The position numbers were made by a program, and so were the translations under genes. From a virus, in the IMG/VR virus record IMGVR_UViG_3300050821_023959, positions 1-36,890 of that record: a stretch of DNA of 36,890 nt, one strand, 5' to 3'. Below, piece by piece: positions 23,406-31,744 of this stretch; position 1 is the stretch's first letter, and each line of letters begins with the position of its first letter. Under the pieces are notes generated by a model. It ran no database searches, had not been told where the DNA came from, and saw nothing but the letters and a program-made list of their open reading frames with translations.

Positions 23406-24299
23406 TTAGCCGCGGGTGCCGGCTTTGATATTGACCTTCCAGCGATAGAGCAGCCGCATCAGCGTGGGCGATTGAGCAACGGCGCCGGCGACAATCGGCT
23501 CGCGGTTGTAGTAGCTATCAGCAATAAGCAACCGCATTGCCTGACGCAACGCAGCGGGCGCCGCTTTTCCGTTCGCGCCGTAGCCGGCGATGAAGTGAAT
23601 CTGCACGGCGTTTGGAACGTAGAGCACCGGCGGCCAGTTTCCGCCCGGCAGCGGAAAAATTCTCGGAGGTGCTGAGTCGGCGTCATAAACGAAATCACCT
23701 GAATCTGGTACCGGACCCATGCATGTCCAGGTCAGCATGCCGTCAGTTGTGGGATTGCCCACTCCCGTGGCCCATGTGGGTTGCGTCGCTCCGGACATTG
23801 AGGTCGAGTCTTCATCGCCCTGACCAACGGCCGTCACAACCTGCAGGTTGCCGTTCGGGTCCTCGGTCTGGTCGCTGAGGTTGTATTCGTGCAGCGGCTG
23901 CCAGTTAAAGAGCGCCGGGTATAGCGCATCGATGTTGCCCGTCGTGCTGTCGCTGTACGTGATCTTTGTGACCTGCTGCAGCGGCGATCGCAACAGCTTG
24001 ATCATTTGCGAATAGTTCCACAGCGTGGTGGAGTACCGCGGCAGCGAGTAATAGCTGGGCGGATACGCCATTTGCGACGTGACGCTGTCGACGAAGTAGG
24101 GAAACGAATCGAGCGATTGCCGGTATCCCTTGTTCACGATGGACCGGCCGGTAAAGCCCTCGACCTCTTCGCGCGCCGTCTGAATCAGATCCTGAATATA
24201 GGAGTCGTCATTGTTGACGCTCACCTTCAGAAAGTTCTTCACATCGGCAAGCACCAACGGCTCGGCAACGGGCGCGATCTCTTCAACGATATAAGCCAT
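23406..24299 (-). CDS. head-tail connector (gp6-like) with inserted domain
   Basis: This 297-residue protein begins MAYIVEEIAPVAEPLVLADV, then KNFLKVSVNNDDSYIQDLIQ, TAREEVEGFTGRSIV, the standard start of connector proteins that sit under the portal. The end (VQIHFIAGYGANGKAAPAAL, RQAMRLLIADSYYNRE) also fits. Residues about 115-205 are an insertion containing SGATQPTWATGVGNPTTDGM, LTWTCMG, a motif also seen twice in the tail hub. Typical connectors are about 100-200 residues, so the insertion explains the length. Confidence 0.82.
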   Translation of the reverse strand: MAYIVEEIAPVAEPLVLADVKNFLKVSVNNDDSYIQDLIQTAREEVEGFTGRSIVNKGYRQSLDSFPYFVDSVTSQMAYPPSYYSLPRYSTTLWNYSQMIKLLRSPLQQVTKITYSDSTTGNIDALYPALFNWQPLHEYNLSDQTEDPNGNLQVVTAVGQGDEDSTSMSGATQPTWATGVGNPTTDGMLTWTCMGPVPDSGDFVYDADSAPPRIFPLPGGNWPPVLYVPNAVQIHFIAGYGANGKAAPAALRQAMRLLIADSYYNREPIVAGAVAQSPTLMRLLYRWKVNIKAGTRG

Positions 24300-24306
24300 G
24301 GCTCAG

Positions 24307-24519
24307 CTAGCCGACACGTTTGCGCGAGAACACCGACTTATGTACCGGACTCTGCGCCAGTGCAACAGCTCGCTCAGCGCTCGGGGCCACAGCCATGGTC
24401 TTCACGGCGCCCACTTCCTCGGCCATACCGCTCGAGATCATGGCGCGCGCGACGTCAGGCACCATCTCTGTAACCTGACCCGTGGCACGAATGCGGATAT
24501 TCACGTAGCCCTGGTTCAT
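24307..24519 (-). CDS. small conserved head-region protein
   Basis: This 70-residue protein starts MNQGYVNIRIRATGQVTEMV, with AAGGAG nine bases upstream. PDVARAMISSGMAEEV is a recurring pattern in small phage proteins located between capsid and connector genes. Function is unknown. It follows the decoration-like gene after a 138-bp gap with a hairpin and precedes the connector by seven bases. Confidence 0.75.
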   Translation of the reverse strand: MNQGYVNIRIRATGQVTEMVPDVARAMISSGMAEEVGAVKTMAVAPSAERAVALAQSPVHKSVFSRKRVG

Positions 24520-24553
24520 TTGAAAAGGCTCCTTTTCGTTTCAAGGAAGGGAG

Positions 24554-24611
24554 GCAGGGGCCGGCCCGCGCGCCGAAGGTCGCACAACAGGACACGGTCC
24601 ACGGCCCCTGC
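24554..24611. repeat. 10-bp perfect inverted repeat in head-gene gap
   Basis: GCAGGGGCCG (24554-24563) and CGGCCCCTGC (24602-24611) are perfect complements separated by 38 bases. On the minus-strand transcript this forms a GC-rich hairpin between the decoration-like gene and the next small gene. No T-run follows, so it is more likely a stability or processing element than a terminator. Confidence 0.45.
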
Positions 24612-24657
24612 AGCCCACGCACGGCGCCGTTAAGCTCCGGGTGAGCAAACTTACCAA

Positions 24658-25209
24658 CTAACTCAGCGTGGTTCCGCCACCATCCGTGTACCAAATACCG
24701 TTGAAAGCGGTAAGAACAATCTTTGCTCCAACAGTGCCAGGAAAAGTGGCGATGTGTTTATTTCCGTTGATTTTGTTAGCCGCAGTGGTCACGGTGTGGG
24801 CGTGGCCACCGAGATCCTGAATCTCGATGGAAAGCCCATCGTTTCCACCTTGCGAAGGATCGCCGGCCACAGGGTTGCCAAGCGTGCAGGCGTCAACTCC
24901 AGCAGTGTTGATAAGAGTCTTTCCACTGATCGGGGTCGCGCCTCCAGCTGAACTCAATGCCGAGAGTCCTCCGCCTCCGCCCTGGATCGCGTCGGTGGTA
25001 CCGGTGACAATCTCGAATTGTGCTCGAAGATTCTCCGCCTGCGCCGTAACCGTATCCTGGTCAGGCGAGGTGGACGGAATTAGCGGCTGAGGATGCGCCG
25101 AAGTGATTAAGGTGCCGAACAGAGCACCGAAGGCCAGCATTGCAGCCACGATTTTGACAGTCGCAACCGCGCCGCCGTGAAACAGCAGTGCGCCGAGAAT
25201 GGGTGACAT
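24658..25209 (-). CDS. decoration-like protein with N-terminal membrane anchor/signal
   Basis: This 183-residue protein starts MSPILGALLFHGGAVATVKI; AGGAGA eight bases upstream fixes the ATG. A hydrophobic segment (about 16-37, VKIVAAMLAFGALFGTLITS) comes first. The rest contains GGATPISGKTLINTAGVDAC, GGNDGLSIEIQDLGGHAHTV, NKINGNKHIATFPGTVGAKI and VLTAFNGIWYTDGG, a pattern I know from short beta-rich proteins encoded next to phage capsids (decoration-like). The membrane segment is not expected for a capsid-binding protein. Confidence 0.65.
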   Translation of the reverse strand: MSPILGALLFHGGAVATVKIVAAMLAFGALFGTLITSAHPQPLIPSTSPDQDTVTAQAENLRAQFEIVTGTTDAIQGGGGGLSALSSAGGATPISGKTLINTAGVDACTLGNPVAGDPSQGGNDGLSIEIQDLGGHAHTVTTAANKINGNKHIATFPGTVGAKIVLTAFNGIWYTDGGGTTLS

Positions 25210-25294
25210 CGAAGTGTTCTCCTATTTCTGAATTTGTGAAAAAGCCAGACGGAGCGAGGAATCGAGGCTTCCTCGCTCCACCCAGAATTTGCGA

Positions 25295-26836
25295 CTAGGC
25301 CGCGGCCTGCTGCAGGAAGCACACCGGATGTGTGCCGGCATCAAGCAAGTTGCCGTCATAGCGTGCGAAGCCGAGGTAGCCGACCTGGCCGTAATCAGCG
25401 AAGCGCTCTTGCAGCGTGATCACACCCAGCTCCTTCACCCGGCGAATCAGATACTTCTTGTGATCGCCGAAGGTAACGGTCTTCGCGTTGAGCGCGATGG
25501 TGGGCATATCATTGTTGATCCAGTACGGATAGTTGTTCAGGCGATCGGGCTCGCCGGCAACCATCGTCTGTTTCCACAGCGGGTGACCGTACTTATCGAG
25601 CAGCCGCTTCACAGCGCGCAAAGTCTGATCATGAAACATATAGCTTGCGCCCTTGCGATAGGCCGGATCCACCGTGTGCTCGAGATCGGTAAGATCCTGC
25701 GAGCCGATCGACGTTCCGCCGGTTTCCGCACCTCCGGTGTTTGCCGAGCTGCCGGCAGCCAGCAACGCCGTGCCATAGACCACACCGGCGCTCGCGAGCT
25801 GCGCCGCGGCGCAATTGGCGACGACAGCAGTCAGCAAGCCGGTGGGTTCCACAGGATTCGCACTGTTGCCGTTGCCCACCGTAAACTTGGTGTTCAGGAT
25901 TCGGCCCAGGCGAATGGCGAACTTGTTGCGCAGATACGGCGCGATCGCGAAGGCAGAGTCCTGCAGCAATTCGAGCGAGGCCTTCACCATCTTGGTGGAG
26001 AACTTCTCGGCGCCGAACAGAATCTGACCGATCGTAACGTCTGCGGTGGATACCTGCTTACCTTCGCCGACGATTTCACCAGTGTTAGTGGTGTCGTTGT
26101 CGGTAGGGTAGGGAAGCGGTTGTCCGGTAGCCGTGTCCATGATCTCGCTGGACATCAGCATCGAGCCGTACCACTTCATTGCCTCTTCGACCTCGTATAC
26201 GAAGCCGCGGGGCACGAAATAGCCGCCCAGCGAATTGGTGCCGATACCCATGTCGCGCTTCTCACGATCGGAGATGGAAAACTTTCCATCACCGATACCG
26301 AGCAGCCGGAACTCTTCGACCTGGCCCAGCATGATGGCGCGGTCCTCGCCAGAGCAGAGGCCCACGTCGCCTCGAAGCACAGCGATCGAATGGTTACGGA
26401 AAGCATCCCAGTAGCGCTCTTCCATTTCCTCTATCTGGTTGCGAACCTCCGCGGCCACATGTTCCAGAGCATGATTGCGAACGATCAGCTCACCGCGGGC
26501 ATCACGGGTCACGGAGACACCATGGCGCTTCAGCGAACGGTTGTAGGCAATCACGGCCGAGCGCTTGTCGCCAGAGGCGGCAGTGATCGGAGCTTCACGG
26601 CGCCCGCTGGGATCGACCAGGTTGAGACGGGTCTCGCGATTCAGATCGGCCTGCAGAGCGTCACGCTCAGAGACCAGAACATCGATCTCGTCGAGAATCT
26701 TGTCCATTTTGATTTTTGCGTCGCGCACCTCGGTTTCTTTTTTGGAGTCGCGGAGGATGACGCGCAGCGGCTGCAGGTCGCCTTCGTTGCGCTTGGCGAT
26801 CTGTTCGTTCAGTTCGCGGATTCTTTGCAGTGACAT
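25295..26836 (-). CDS. major capsid protein, HK97 fold
   Basis: This 513-residue protein has a charged, coiled-coil N-terminal part (about 1-180) that would act as scaffold and be removed. The HK97-type coat domain starts near TNSLGGYFVPRGFVYEVEEA and continues with PYPTDNDTTNTGEIVGEGKQ, AEKFSTKMVKASLELLQDSA, FMFHDQTLRAVKRLL-type helices and VITLQERFADYGQVGYLGFA. The protease gene is directly upstream, consistent with processing of the N-terminal part. AAGGAAA precedes the ATG. The capsid length including the delta region is in the usual range. Confidence 0.93.
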   Translation of the reverse strand: MSLQRIRELNEQIAKRNEGDLQPLRVILRDSKKETEVRDAKIKMDKILDEIDVLVSERDALQADLNRETRLNLVDPSGRREAPITAASGDKRSAVIAYNRSLKRHGVSVTRDARGELIVRNHALEHVAAEVRNQIEEMEERYWDAFRNHSIAVLRGDVGLCSGEDRAIMLGQVEEFRLLGIGDGKFSISDREKRDMGIGTNSLGGYFVPRGFVYEVEEAMKWYGSMLMSSEIMDTATGQPLPYPTDNDTTNTGEIVGEGKQVSTADVTIGQILFGAEKFSTKMVKASLELLQDSAFAIAPYLRNKFAIRLGRILNTKFTVGNGNSANPVEPTGLLTAVVANCAAAQLASAGVVYGTALLAAGSSANTGGAETGGTSIGSQDLTDLEHTVDPAYRKGASYMFHDQTLRAVKRLLDKYGHPLWKQTMVAGEPDRLNNYPYWINNDMPTIALNAKTVTFGDHKKYLIRRVKELGVITLQERFADYGQVGYLGFARYDGNLLDAGTHPVCFLQQAAA

Positions 26837-26913
26837 CGTCTTGTTTCCTTAACGTTCGAATTCGCACCACCTCGAGGCCACCGGCCTTGGGTGCGCGTTT
26901 GCTCTCATCCCGC

Positions 26914-26935
26914 GCTGTGGCTATCACGCCACAGC
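26914..26935. repeat. 8-bp stem hairpin between protease and capsid genes
   Basis: GCTGTGGC (26914-26921) and GCCACAGC (26928-26935) form a perfect stem with a 6-base loop in the 146-bp gap ahead of the capsid gene. No T-run follows. Such intercistronic hairpins can protect or process the highly expressed capsid message. Confidence 0.45.
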
Positions 26936-26982
26936 CGCATCCGGCACGCGGGGCAGAGCGGAAATTGTTGTGTGAGGAGTTT

Positions 26983-27849
26983 CTAGCTGGCCGTTGTCGG
27001 CGTTGGCATTGACAGCCCGAGACGTCGCGCGCGGCCGTCCACATCCGCCTGCATGCGGGCGCGATCAAAATCGATCAGTTCGCCGGCGGGCGCGCTTCGC
27101 TTATCCATACATCGGCAATTCTCTTCATCACCGCAGTCGATCATGTGATCGACACAACCGTCGCAGTCGTTGTCGCGGGCGCAGGCCACACAACGGCAGT
27201 TGCACTCGGCTTCATCATCTGCCCGTTTCTGAACACGAGCCGCGATCTTGCTACGGATCTCGACGGGCAATCCTTCAGCCCACGCCGCGGTGCGAAGTTC
27301 TGTCATCAGCATCGCCGGCGTCGACCGGGAGCCCACGCTGGTACCTTCGTATGCAGGGAAGAGAACCGGCCCTTCCTCAAATAAATCGACGTCCTCGATC
27401 TCGCGCACGTAGGTGGTGAAACCATCTTCCTCAGTCTCCGTCCAGTTCTGTTTGCGCACGGTAAACATGAAGCTGCAGCCATCGACGTCGCCGCGGTCGA
27501 CGAAGCAAAGCACGTCTTGCGCGATAGTAGTTCGACTGTCGAGATCGGCTTCGAAGTGGAGGCCCTTCGCATCCTGCTCGTGAGACAAAGTTCCATTCTT
27601 GGTCCGAGCCAAAACATTGTCCGCGTTGTGATTGAAGCAGCAGCGCACATCCTGTTTTTCTTCGATGGCTCGCGTAAATGCTCCCACCTTAACCCGCTCG
27701 ACGAAGCGACAGGACTTATCTTCGTAGAGAACATAATCCTGACCAAACACCGCAGCATAGCCCTCGAGCGCGGATGTGGCTTTGTCGCCTTCGCCCTTCT
27801 TCTTGGCGCGCACCTCAGCGCCTTTCACGAAACGGCGTTCTCTCATCAT
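26983..27849 (-). CDS. prohead protease (HK97 type) with Cys-rich C-terminal tail
   Basis: This 288-residue protein has the HK97 protease core: SALEGYAAVFG, RVKVGAFTRAIE, FNHNADNVLART with catalytic H74, and DRGDVDGCSFMF with catalytic S126. It matures the capsid by cutting scaffold. From residue 216 to 247 it carries nine cysteines (216, 218, 220, 223, 229, 232, 239, 245, 247) and H235, an acidic, metal-binding-looking cluster that is not part of the family. Its ATGATG start overlaps the portal stop. Confidence 0.9.
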   Translation of the reverse strand: MMRERRFVKGAEVRAKKKGEGDKATSALEGYAAVFGQDYVLYEDKSCRFVERVKVGAFTRAIEEKQDVRCCFNHNADNVLARTKNGTLSHEQDAKGLHFEADLDSRTTIAQDVLCFVDRGDVDGCSFMFTVRKQNWTETEEDGFTTYVREIEDVDLFEEGPVLFPAYEGTSVGSRSTPAMLMTELRTAAWAEGLPVEIRSKIAARVQKRADDEAECNCRCVACARDNDCDGCVDHMIDCGDEENCRCMDKRSAPAGELIDFDRARMQADVDGRARRLGLSMPTPTTAS

Positions 27850-29678
27850 GACGGAATCACCTCAGTTTCTTCTTTTGCCCTGCGAGTGGCGACATTGCGA
27901 TAGACCTCAACGGCGAGCGAGCGCACAGCGCGCTGCAACTCACGGTCGCAAATCTCTGGCGCGCGGCCGTTGGCTGAGCGCCAGGACTCATTCTTCGATC
28001 GGTGATGCATGGTGCGGAGGTACTCGGCGAGGAAGCTGGAGCGTTCGAATCCGTCCGGATCCGGGTCGGTGTCAAACTGCTGCGCCGCTAGTTGCTCCAG
28101 CTCCTCGCCGATGCTTGTAAGAACCGGTAGAAAAGTGCGTTGAAACACAGCCAGATCGGCCTCTGATCGCGCGGCAATGCGCCCGAAAGCATCGCGGAAG
28201 AGGCGAGAATACGCGCGGGAAATGCGCGCAACCAACATCTCGCTGCGCTTGCCGGCCTTTTTCTTCCCGGCTTTACCGCCGTCCTCGGCCTGGTCATCAT
28301 CGTCGGGCTGATCCGCGGGTTCGTTCGACGGCAGTGCCGGCGTCTCAAAGAGCTGGTCGGTGGGCGCCATGTTGATCTGCATCCAGGTCGAATCGGAGGG
28401 ATCCCCTTGCAGCGGGTTCATGCGCAGCAACTCGCGCGCATCATTCGGTTGGAACACACCCCACTGGACCATCGCCTGGATAAACTGACGAAGGTCGTTA
28501 GCCGAGGGCATCGTAAACGGCCGCGTATCGAAAAACATGCCGTACTTCTGGCCGGCGTTACGTCCCACCGTGGGACGAGGGAAAAATTTACGGTCGACTT
28601 CCTGCTCCCATGCCTTCAGGTCAGTCGAAAGCGAGAAGGTGATAAATTCCTGACCGATCTGCTCAGTGTTGGCACGACTGGTTTTTTCCGTCACGCCCAC
28701 CATGTGCGGCGGCGTGGTGAACACTCGGCAAATCTCAATCACCTGGTGCTCGCGCGTCTGAATAGCTTGAGCTTTGTCCGGATCGGTCGAAGTCTGCTTA
28801 TAATCTTCGCCGCCCTCGAGCACCATCGGACGATTCGCGTTCTCGCCGCCCCAGGCTTCCTGCACTTCGCGTTTGAACGCGTCGTAATCTTCCGGCGCCA
28901 AGTTGCCAGGTAACTTGAAAATTCCCATAGGCAGAGCGCCGTTGCCGAAGAACTTGCTCCCGAATTTCTCCGTCGCCAGCGCCAGACCGATCGCGTTCCG
29001 CGCCATTTGAATCACCGACTGGCCGATACGGCCGTCGAGCGACAGCCCAGGAATGTGGAGAATATCTTCGGGCAGAATGAATCGCTCACCGTGCGGTCCT
29101 TGTGGATCAGGCGAAGGGTTCTCCGGATCCACACTCTCGGTTTCCATTCCCTCGGTGGTGATGTAAACCAGTTTCCCTGGCGGAACCGTCACGCCGATAC
29201 CGTCCGAGGTAACCACGCGCGTGCTCTTCAGAGTGCGATGAGGGCGAATGCGCGCCGGATTGCGCGGCCACATGGCAACAACGCGACCGGCGCCGTCACG
29301 CTGCAGTTCGATATAGCCATTGCCCCAGAGCATGCGATGCGCCTGCACCGTTTTGCGAAGGGTGAAGCTGCTCATCTCCGGATTCGGCTGATGCGTGAGA
29401 ATATCCCAGTAGCGGTGCTCGTGTGCGATGCGCCGCTGCAAACGGCCGTCTTCGTTGACGATGTGCTCGTAGATCTTCGGGTCGAGAACACCGATCGCGC
29501 CCGCCTTGATTTCAACGCAGGCCCATATCGTACTGACCTGCAGCGCCGTCATCTCCGAGACGCGGATCCCGGAGTCGGTGCGACCACCGTTGAAAATATC
29601 CAACAGCCATTCCGCGGGATACGAAAGCGGTGTCTGCGGATTTTCCAGCGACGTGCGGGTTTCGGAGATCAGGCCCAT
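27846..29678 (-). CDS. portal protein (HK97 family)
   Basis: This 610-residue protein starts MGLISETRTSLENPQTPLSY. The portal signature is VSEMTALQVSTIWACVEIKA, WDILTHQPNPEMSSFTLRKT, MLWGNGYIEL, PPHMVGVTEKTSRANTEQIG and FITFSLSTDLKAWEQEVDRK. The last 180 residues are an extension with a charged linker (DDDDQAEDGGKAGKKKAG) and a helical end. The portal forms the DNA channel of the head. No clear ribosome binding site precedes the ATG, which follows the small membrane protein stop by six bases. Confidence 0.93.
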   Translation of the reverse strand: MGLISETRTSLENPQTPLSYPAEWLLDIFNGGRTDSGIRVSEMTALQVSTIWACVEIKAGAIGVLDPKIYEHIVNEDGRLQRRIAHEHRYWDILTHQPNPEMSSFTLRKTVQAHRMLWGNGYIELQRDGAGRVVAMWPRNPARIRPHRTLKSTRVVTSDGIGVTVPPGKLVYITTEGMETESVDPENPSPDPQGPHGERFILPEDILHIPGLSLDGRIGQSVIQMARNAIGLALATEKFGSKFFGNGALPMGIFKLPGNLAPEDYDAFKREVQEAWGGENANRPMVLEGGEDYKQTSTDPDKAQAIQTREHQVIEICRVFTTPPHMVGVTEKTSRANTEQIGQEFITFSLSTDLKAWEQEVDRKFFPRPTVGRNAGQKYGMFFDTRPFTMPSANDLRQFIQAMVQWGVFQPNDARELLRMNPLQGDPSDSTWMQINMAPTDQLFETPALPSNEPADQPDDDDQAEDGGKAGKKKAGKRSEMLVARISRAYSRLFRDAFGRIAARSEADLAVFQRTFLPVLTSIGEELEQLAAQQFDTDPDPDGFERSSFLAEYLRTMHHRSKNESWRSANGRAPEICDRELQRAVRSLAVEVYRNVATRRAKEETEVIPS

Positions 29679-29684
29679 GTTGTT

Positions 29685-29939
29685 TTAACGGCGTTGCTGC
29701 GCGTGCGAAGCCCGCAGACCACGAATAAATCCGGTGGTGAGCTCGAGGAGCGGAAACAGTAAACAGAACACACCCAACGCGATCGGCGCCAGGTAATGCC
29801 GGATCCAGCCAAGCCCCGCGGCGACCAGCAGAACTCCGGACCAGTACAAAAGATCGGAGCGAAGCGCCGCGCGCTTTCGCTGTGCCTTCAGCTCGTCCGG
29901 TTGCACCGGCCGGCCGATCGGAACGGGTTGCGTACTCAT
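29685..29939 (-). CDS. small membrane protein between terminase and portal
   Basis: This 84-residue protein starts MSTQPVPIGRPVQPDELKAQ. Two hydrophobic segments follow, LLYWSGVLLVAAGLGWI and LAPIALGVFCLLFPLLELTT, then a basic end. Its ATG overlaps the large terminase stop (ATGA), so it is translationally coupled. A membrane protein at this point is uncommon in the head operon; function is unknown. Confidence 0.7.
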   Translation of the reverse strand: MSTQPVPIGRPVQPDELKAQRKRAALRSDLLYWSGVLLVAAGLGWIRHYLAPIALGVFCLLFPLLELTTGFIRGLRASHAQQRR

Positions 29940-31744
29940 AGGGAATGAAGACGTGGACGCGAGGTGCGAATCGGATTAGCCGCGGCGCGACCGCGCGCCA
30001 TAATGGCAGCAACGGCTCCGTCGATCTTTCGCGGCGAGTTTGGATTGTCAGGTTTATGGCACGCGAGATTTCCCTTGCCGTCTGACTCCACAACCAGATT
30101 GTCGACCATGAACGTGAGCAGCGGGTTCATTCCGTGGACCAACTCTCGCCCCATAATCGAACGGTGAAATTCCTTAATCGGATAGGTCATCGACATCGTG
30201 CCCTGGCGATGCTCAATCATCTTCAGGCCGGCCGCCTGCAGGTTCTGCACGATTTCGGTCGCGTATGCGGGATCGAAAGCCAGTTCCTCGATCCGAACCT
30301 GGTGACTAAGATCGATGATGTCCTGGCGCACGGTGGTGTAGTCGGTCACGTTGCCCGACGTGACCTTCAGGAATCCGTTGCGCACCCACTCGTCGTAGCC
30401 GTATCGCTCCTTCAATATCTGGTGATGCTCGACTTCCTTCGGCGCCCACGCCCACATCAACAGAACCGGCACATCGACTCCGCTTTGCTTTGGGAAATAG
30501 AGGCAGAGGCAGGTGAAATCGTTCACTACGCCAAGATCGAGCCCGCCAAAACAAACGCGGCCGCGAAGCGCGATCAGTTTGTCCTGCAGCCAGGCGCCAG
30601 GGCTGCCGGCAAACTGCGCCGCCGGCTCGAAGCCACAGGCGCGCCAGGCCTCGGGAGAAATGAAACGCTCGACCGATTGCGTCCAGATACAAAAGTTGAG
30701 CCGCTGCACCAGATTGCGTTGCGCCGGCTTAGTGAGCGCCTCCTGCACCTGCGCCCTGAGATATCCCGACTTGACGATCTCGCCAAGCGACGGATTGGTT
30801 TTTATCCAGACTTCCTCATCGAGCCAGTTGTCGCAGTCATCGCAGTTGGGTTGTTCTTTGCCCTCAGCGCGGCACTTCGCGCAGGTGTCGAGGTGCGCAA
30901 CGAAGGCAAAAAGAGAATCTTTCTGTGCGATGCCCTCAAGCACCTTGCGAGCAAATTCGTGGTCATCCCAGCAGATAGTTTCGCGGTCATGGCCGGAGTT
31001 GGTGATTTTGAAAACGAGAGGATTAGGATCTCCCTTAAAGCCAGCGATCAGCTTGCCGACGACCTGGGGATCCTTGTGTTCGTGCTCTTCATCGACGATC
31101 ACCATGTGCGGCCGCGGACCGTCGAGTGAGTCTCGATCCGCCGCTATCGGGCGCATGAAAGACGTACCGCAGCTGAGGTTGCCGCTGGTGTATTTGTTGG
31201 TGCAGCCGTACTTCTTGACTTTCTTCCGCAGGGCAGGACCTGCCGCAATTGTGGCCGCGTCTTTGAAGCAAATGGCAGCCTGCTCTTTCGTGGGCGCGAC
31301 GACATAGACTTCAGCCGCCGGCGTGTCATCAGAGGTGAAGCCATAGGTACCGATGCCGGCCGCCAGCGGAGTTTTGCGATTGCCCTTGGCTTCCTCGATA
31401 TAAGCCTCGGTAAACCGGCGCGTTCCGTCCTTTTTTCTCCAGCCGAAGATGTTGGCAACAATGAACTGCTCGTAAGGCAACAGCGGCTTCGTGGGGAAGG
31501 CGACATCTCGAAAGAAGATCACGATCGCGCAAGCGCCGCCCTGATCGAAGCGAAGAGCGCGCTCGGCGCCACTCTCCAGATCGTTCAGAAATCGCTCGAC
31601 TGCCAAAAACACAAGCCTGCCAGTAGGAATGTTCCCGGTGAGAACATCCAGGCAGTACCGCGCCACCGTGGGCAACCTATTGCACGACGTCGCTAGAAGT
31701 TTTTGCGCGCCGGACGTTGTCCAGCGGGTCTGATGACTGATCAT
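29936..31744 (-). CDS. terminase large subunit with zinc-ribbon insertion
   Basis: This 602-residue motor protein cuts and packages DNA. The ATPase half has a Walker-A-like EEAKGNRKTPLAA (about 117-128, atypical), VYVVAPTKEQA and Walker B MVIVDEEHEH (about 214-223). The nuclease half has FGGLDLGVVNDFTCL, ELAFDPAYATEIVQNLQAAG and a final PRKIDGAVAAIMA. Between the two lies CxxC-x9-CxxC (C288, C291, C301, C304), a probable zinc ribbon. The ATG start gives a 68-bp overlap with the small subunit and lacks a ribosome binding site, so the true start may be a downstream TTG or GTG near VARYCLDVL. Confidence 0.93.
   Translation of the reverse strand: MISHQTRWTTSGAQKLLATSCNRLPTVARYCLDVLTGNIPTGRLVFLAVERFLNDLESGAERALRFDQGGACAIVIFFRDVAFPTKPLLPYEQFIVANIFGWRKKDGTRRFTEAYIEEAKGNRKTPLAAGIGTYGFTSDDTPAAEVYVVAPTKEQAAICFKDAATIAAGPALRKKVKKYGCTNKYTSGNLSCGTSFMRPIAADRDSLDGPRPHMVIVDEEHEHKDPQVVGKLIAGFKGDPNPLVFKITNSGHDRETICWDDHEFARKVLEGIAQKDSLFAFVAHLDTCAKCRAEGKEQPNCDDCDNWLDEEVWIKTNPSLGEIVKSGYLRAQVQEALTKPAQRNLVQRLNFCIWTQSVERFISPEAWRACGFEPAAQFAGSPGAWLQDKLIALRGRVCFGGLDLGVVNDFTCLCLYFPKQSGVDVPVLLMWAWAPKEVEHHQILKERYGYDEWVRNGFLKVTSGNVTDYTTVRQDIIDLSHQVRIEELAFDPAYATEIVQNLQAAGLKMIEHRQGTMSMTYPIKEFHRSIMGRELVHGMNPLLTFMVDNLVVESDGKGNLACHKPDNPNSPRKIDGAVAAIMARGRAAANPIRTSRPRLHSL

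Noticed and set aside
25289-26833. A 514-codon open frame on the plus strand opposite the capsid gene
   Set aside because: It mirrors the capsid gene in reverse, has no phage or host protein features, and the capsid frame is certain.
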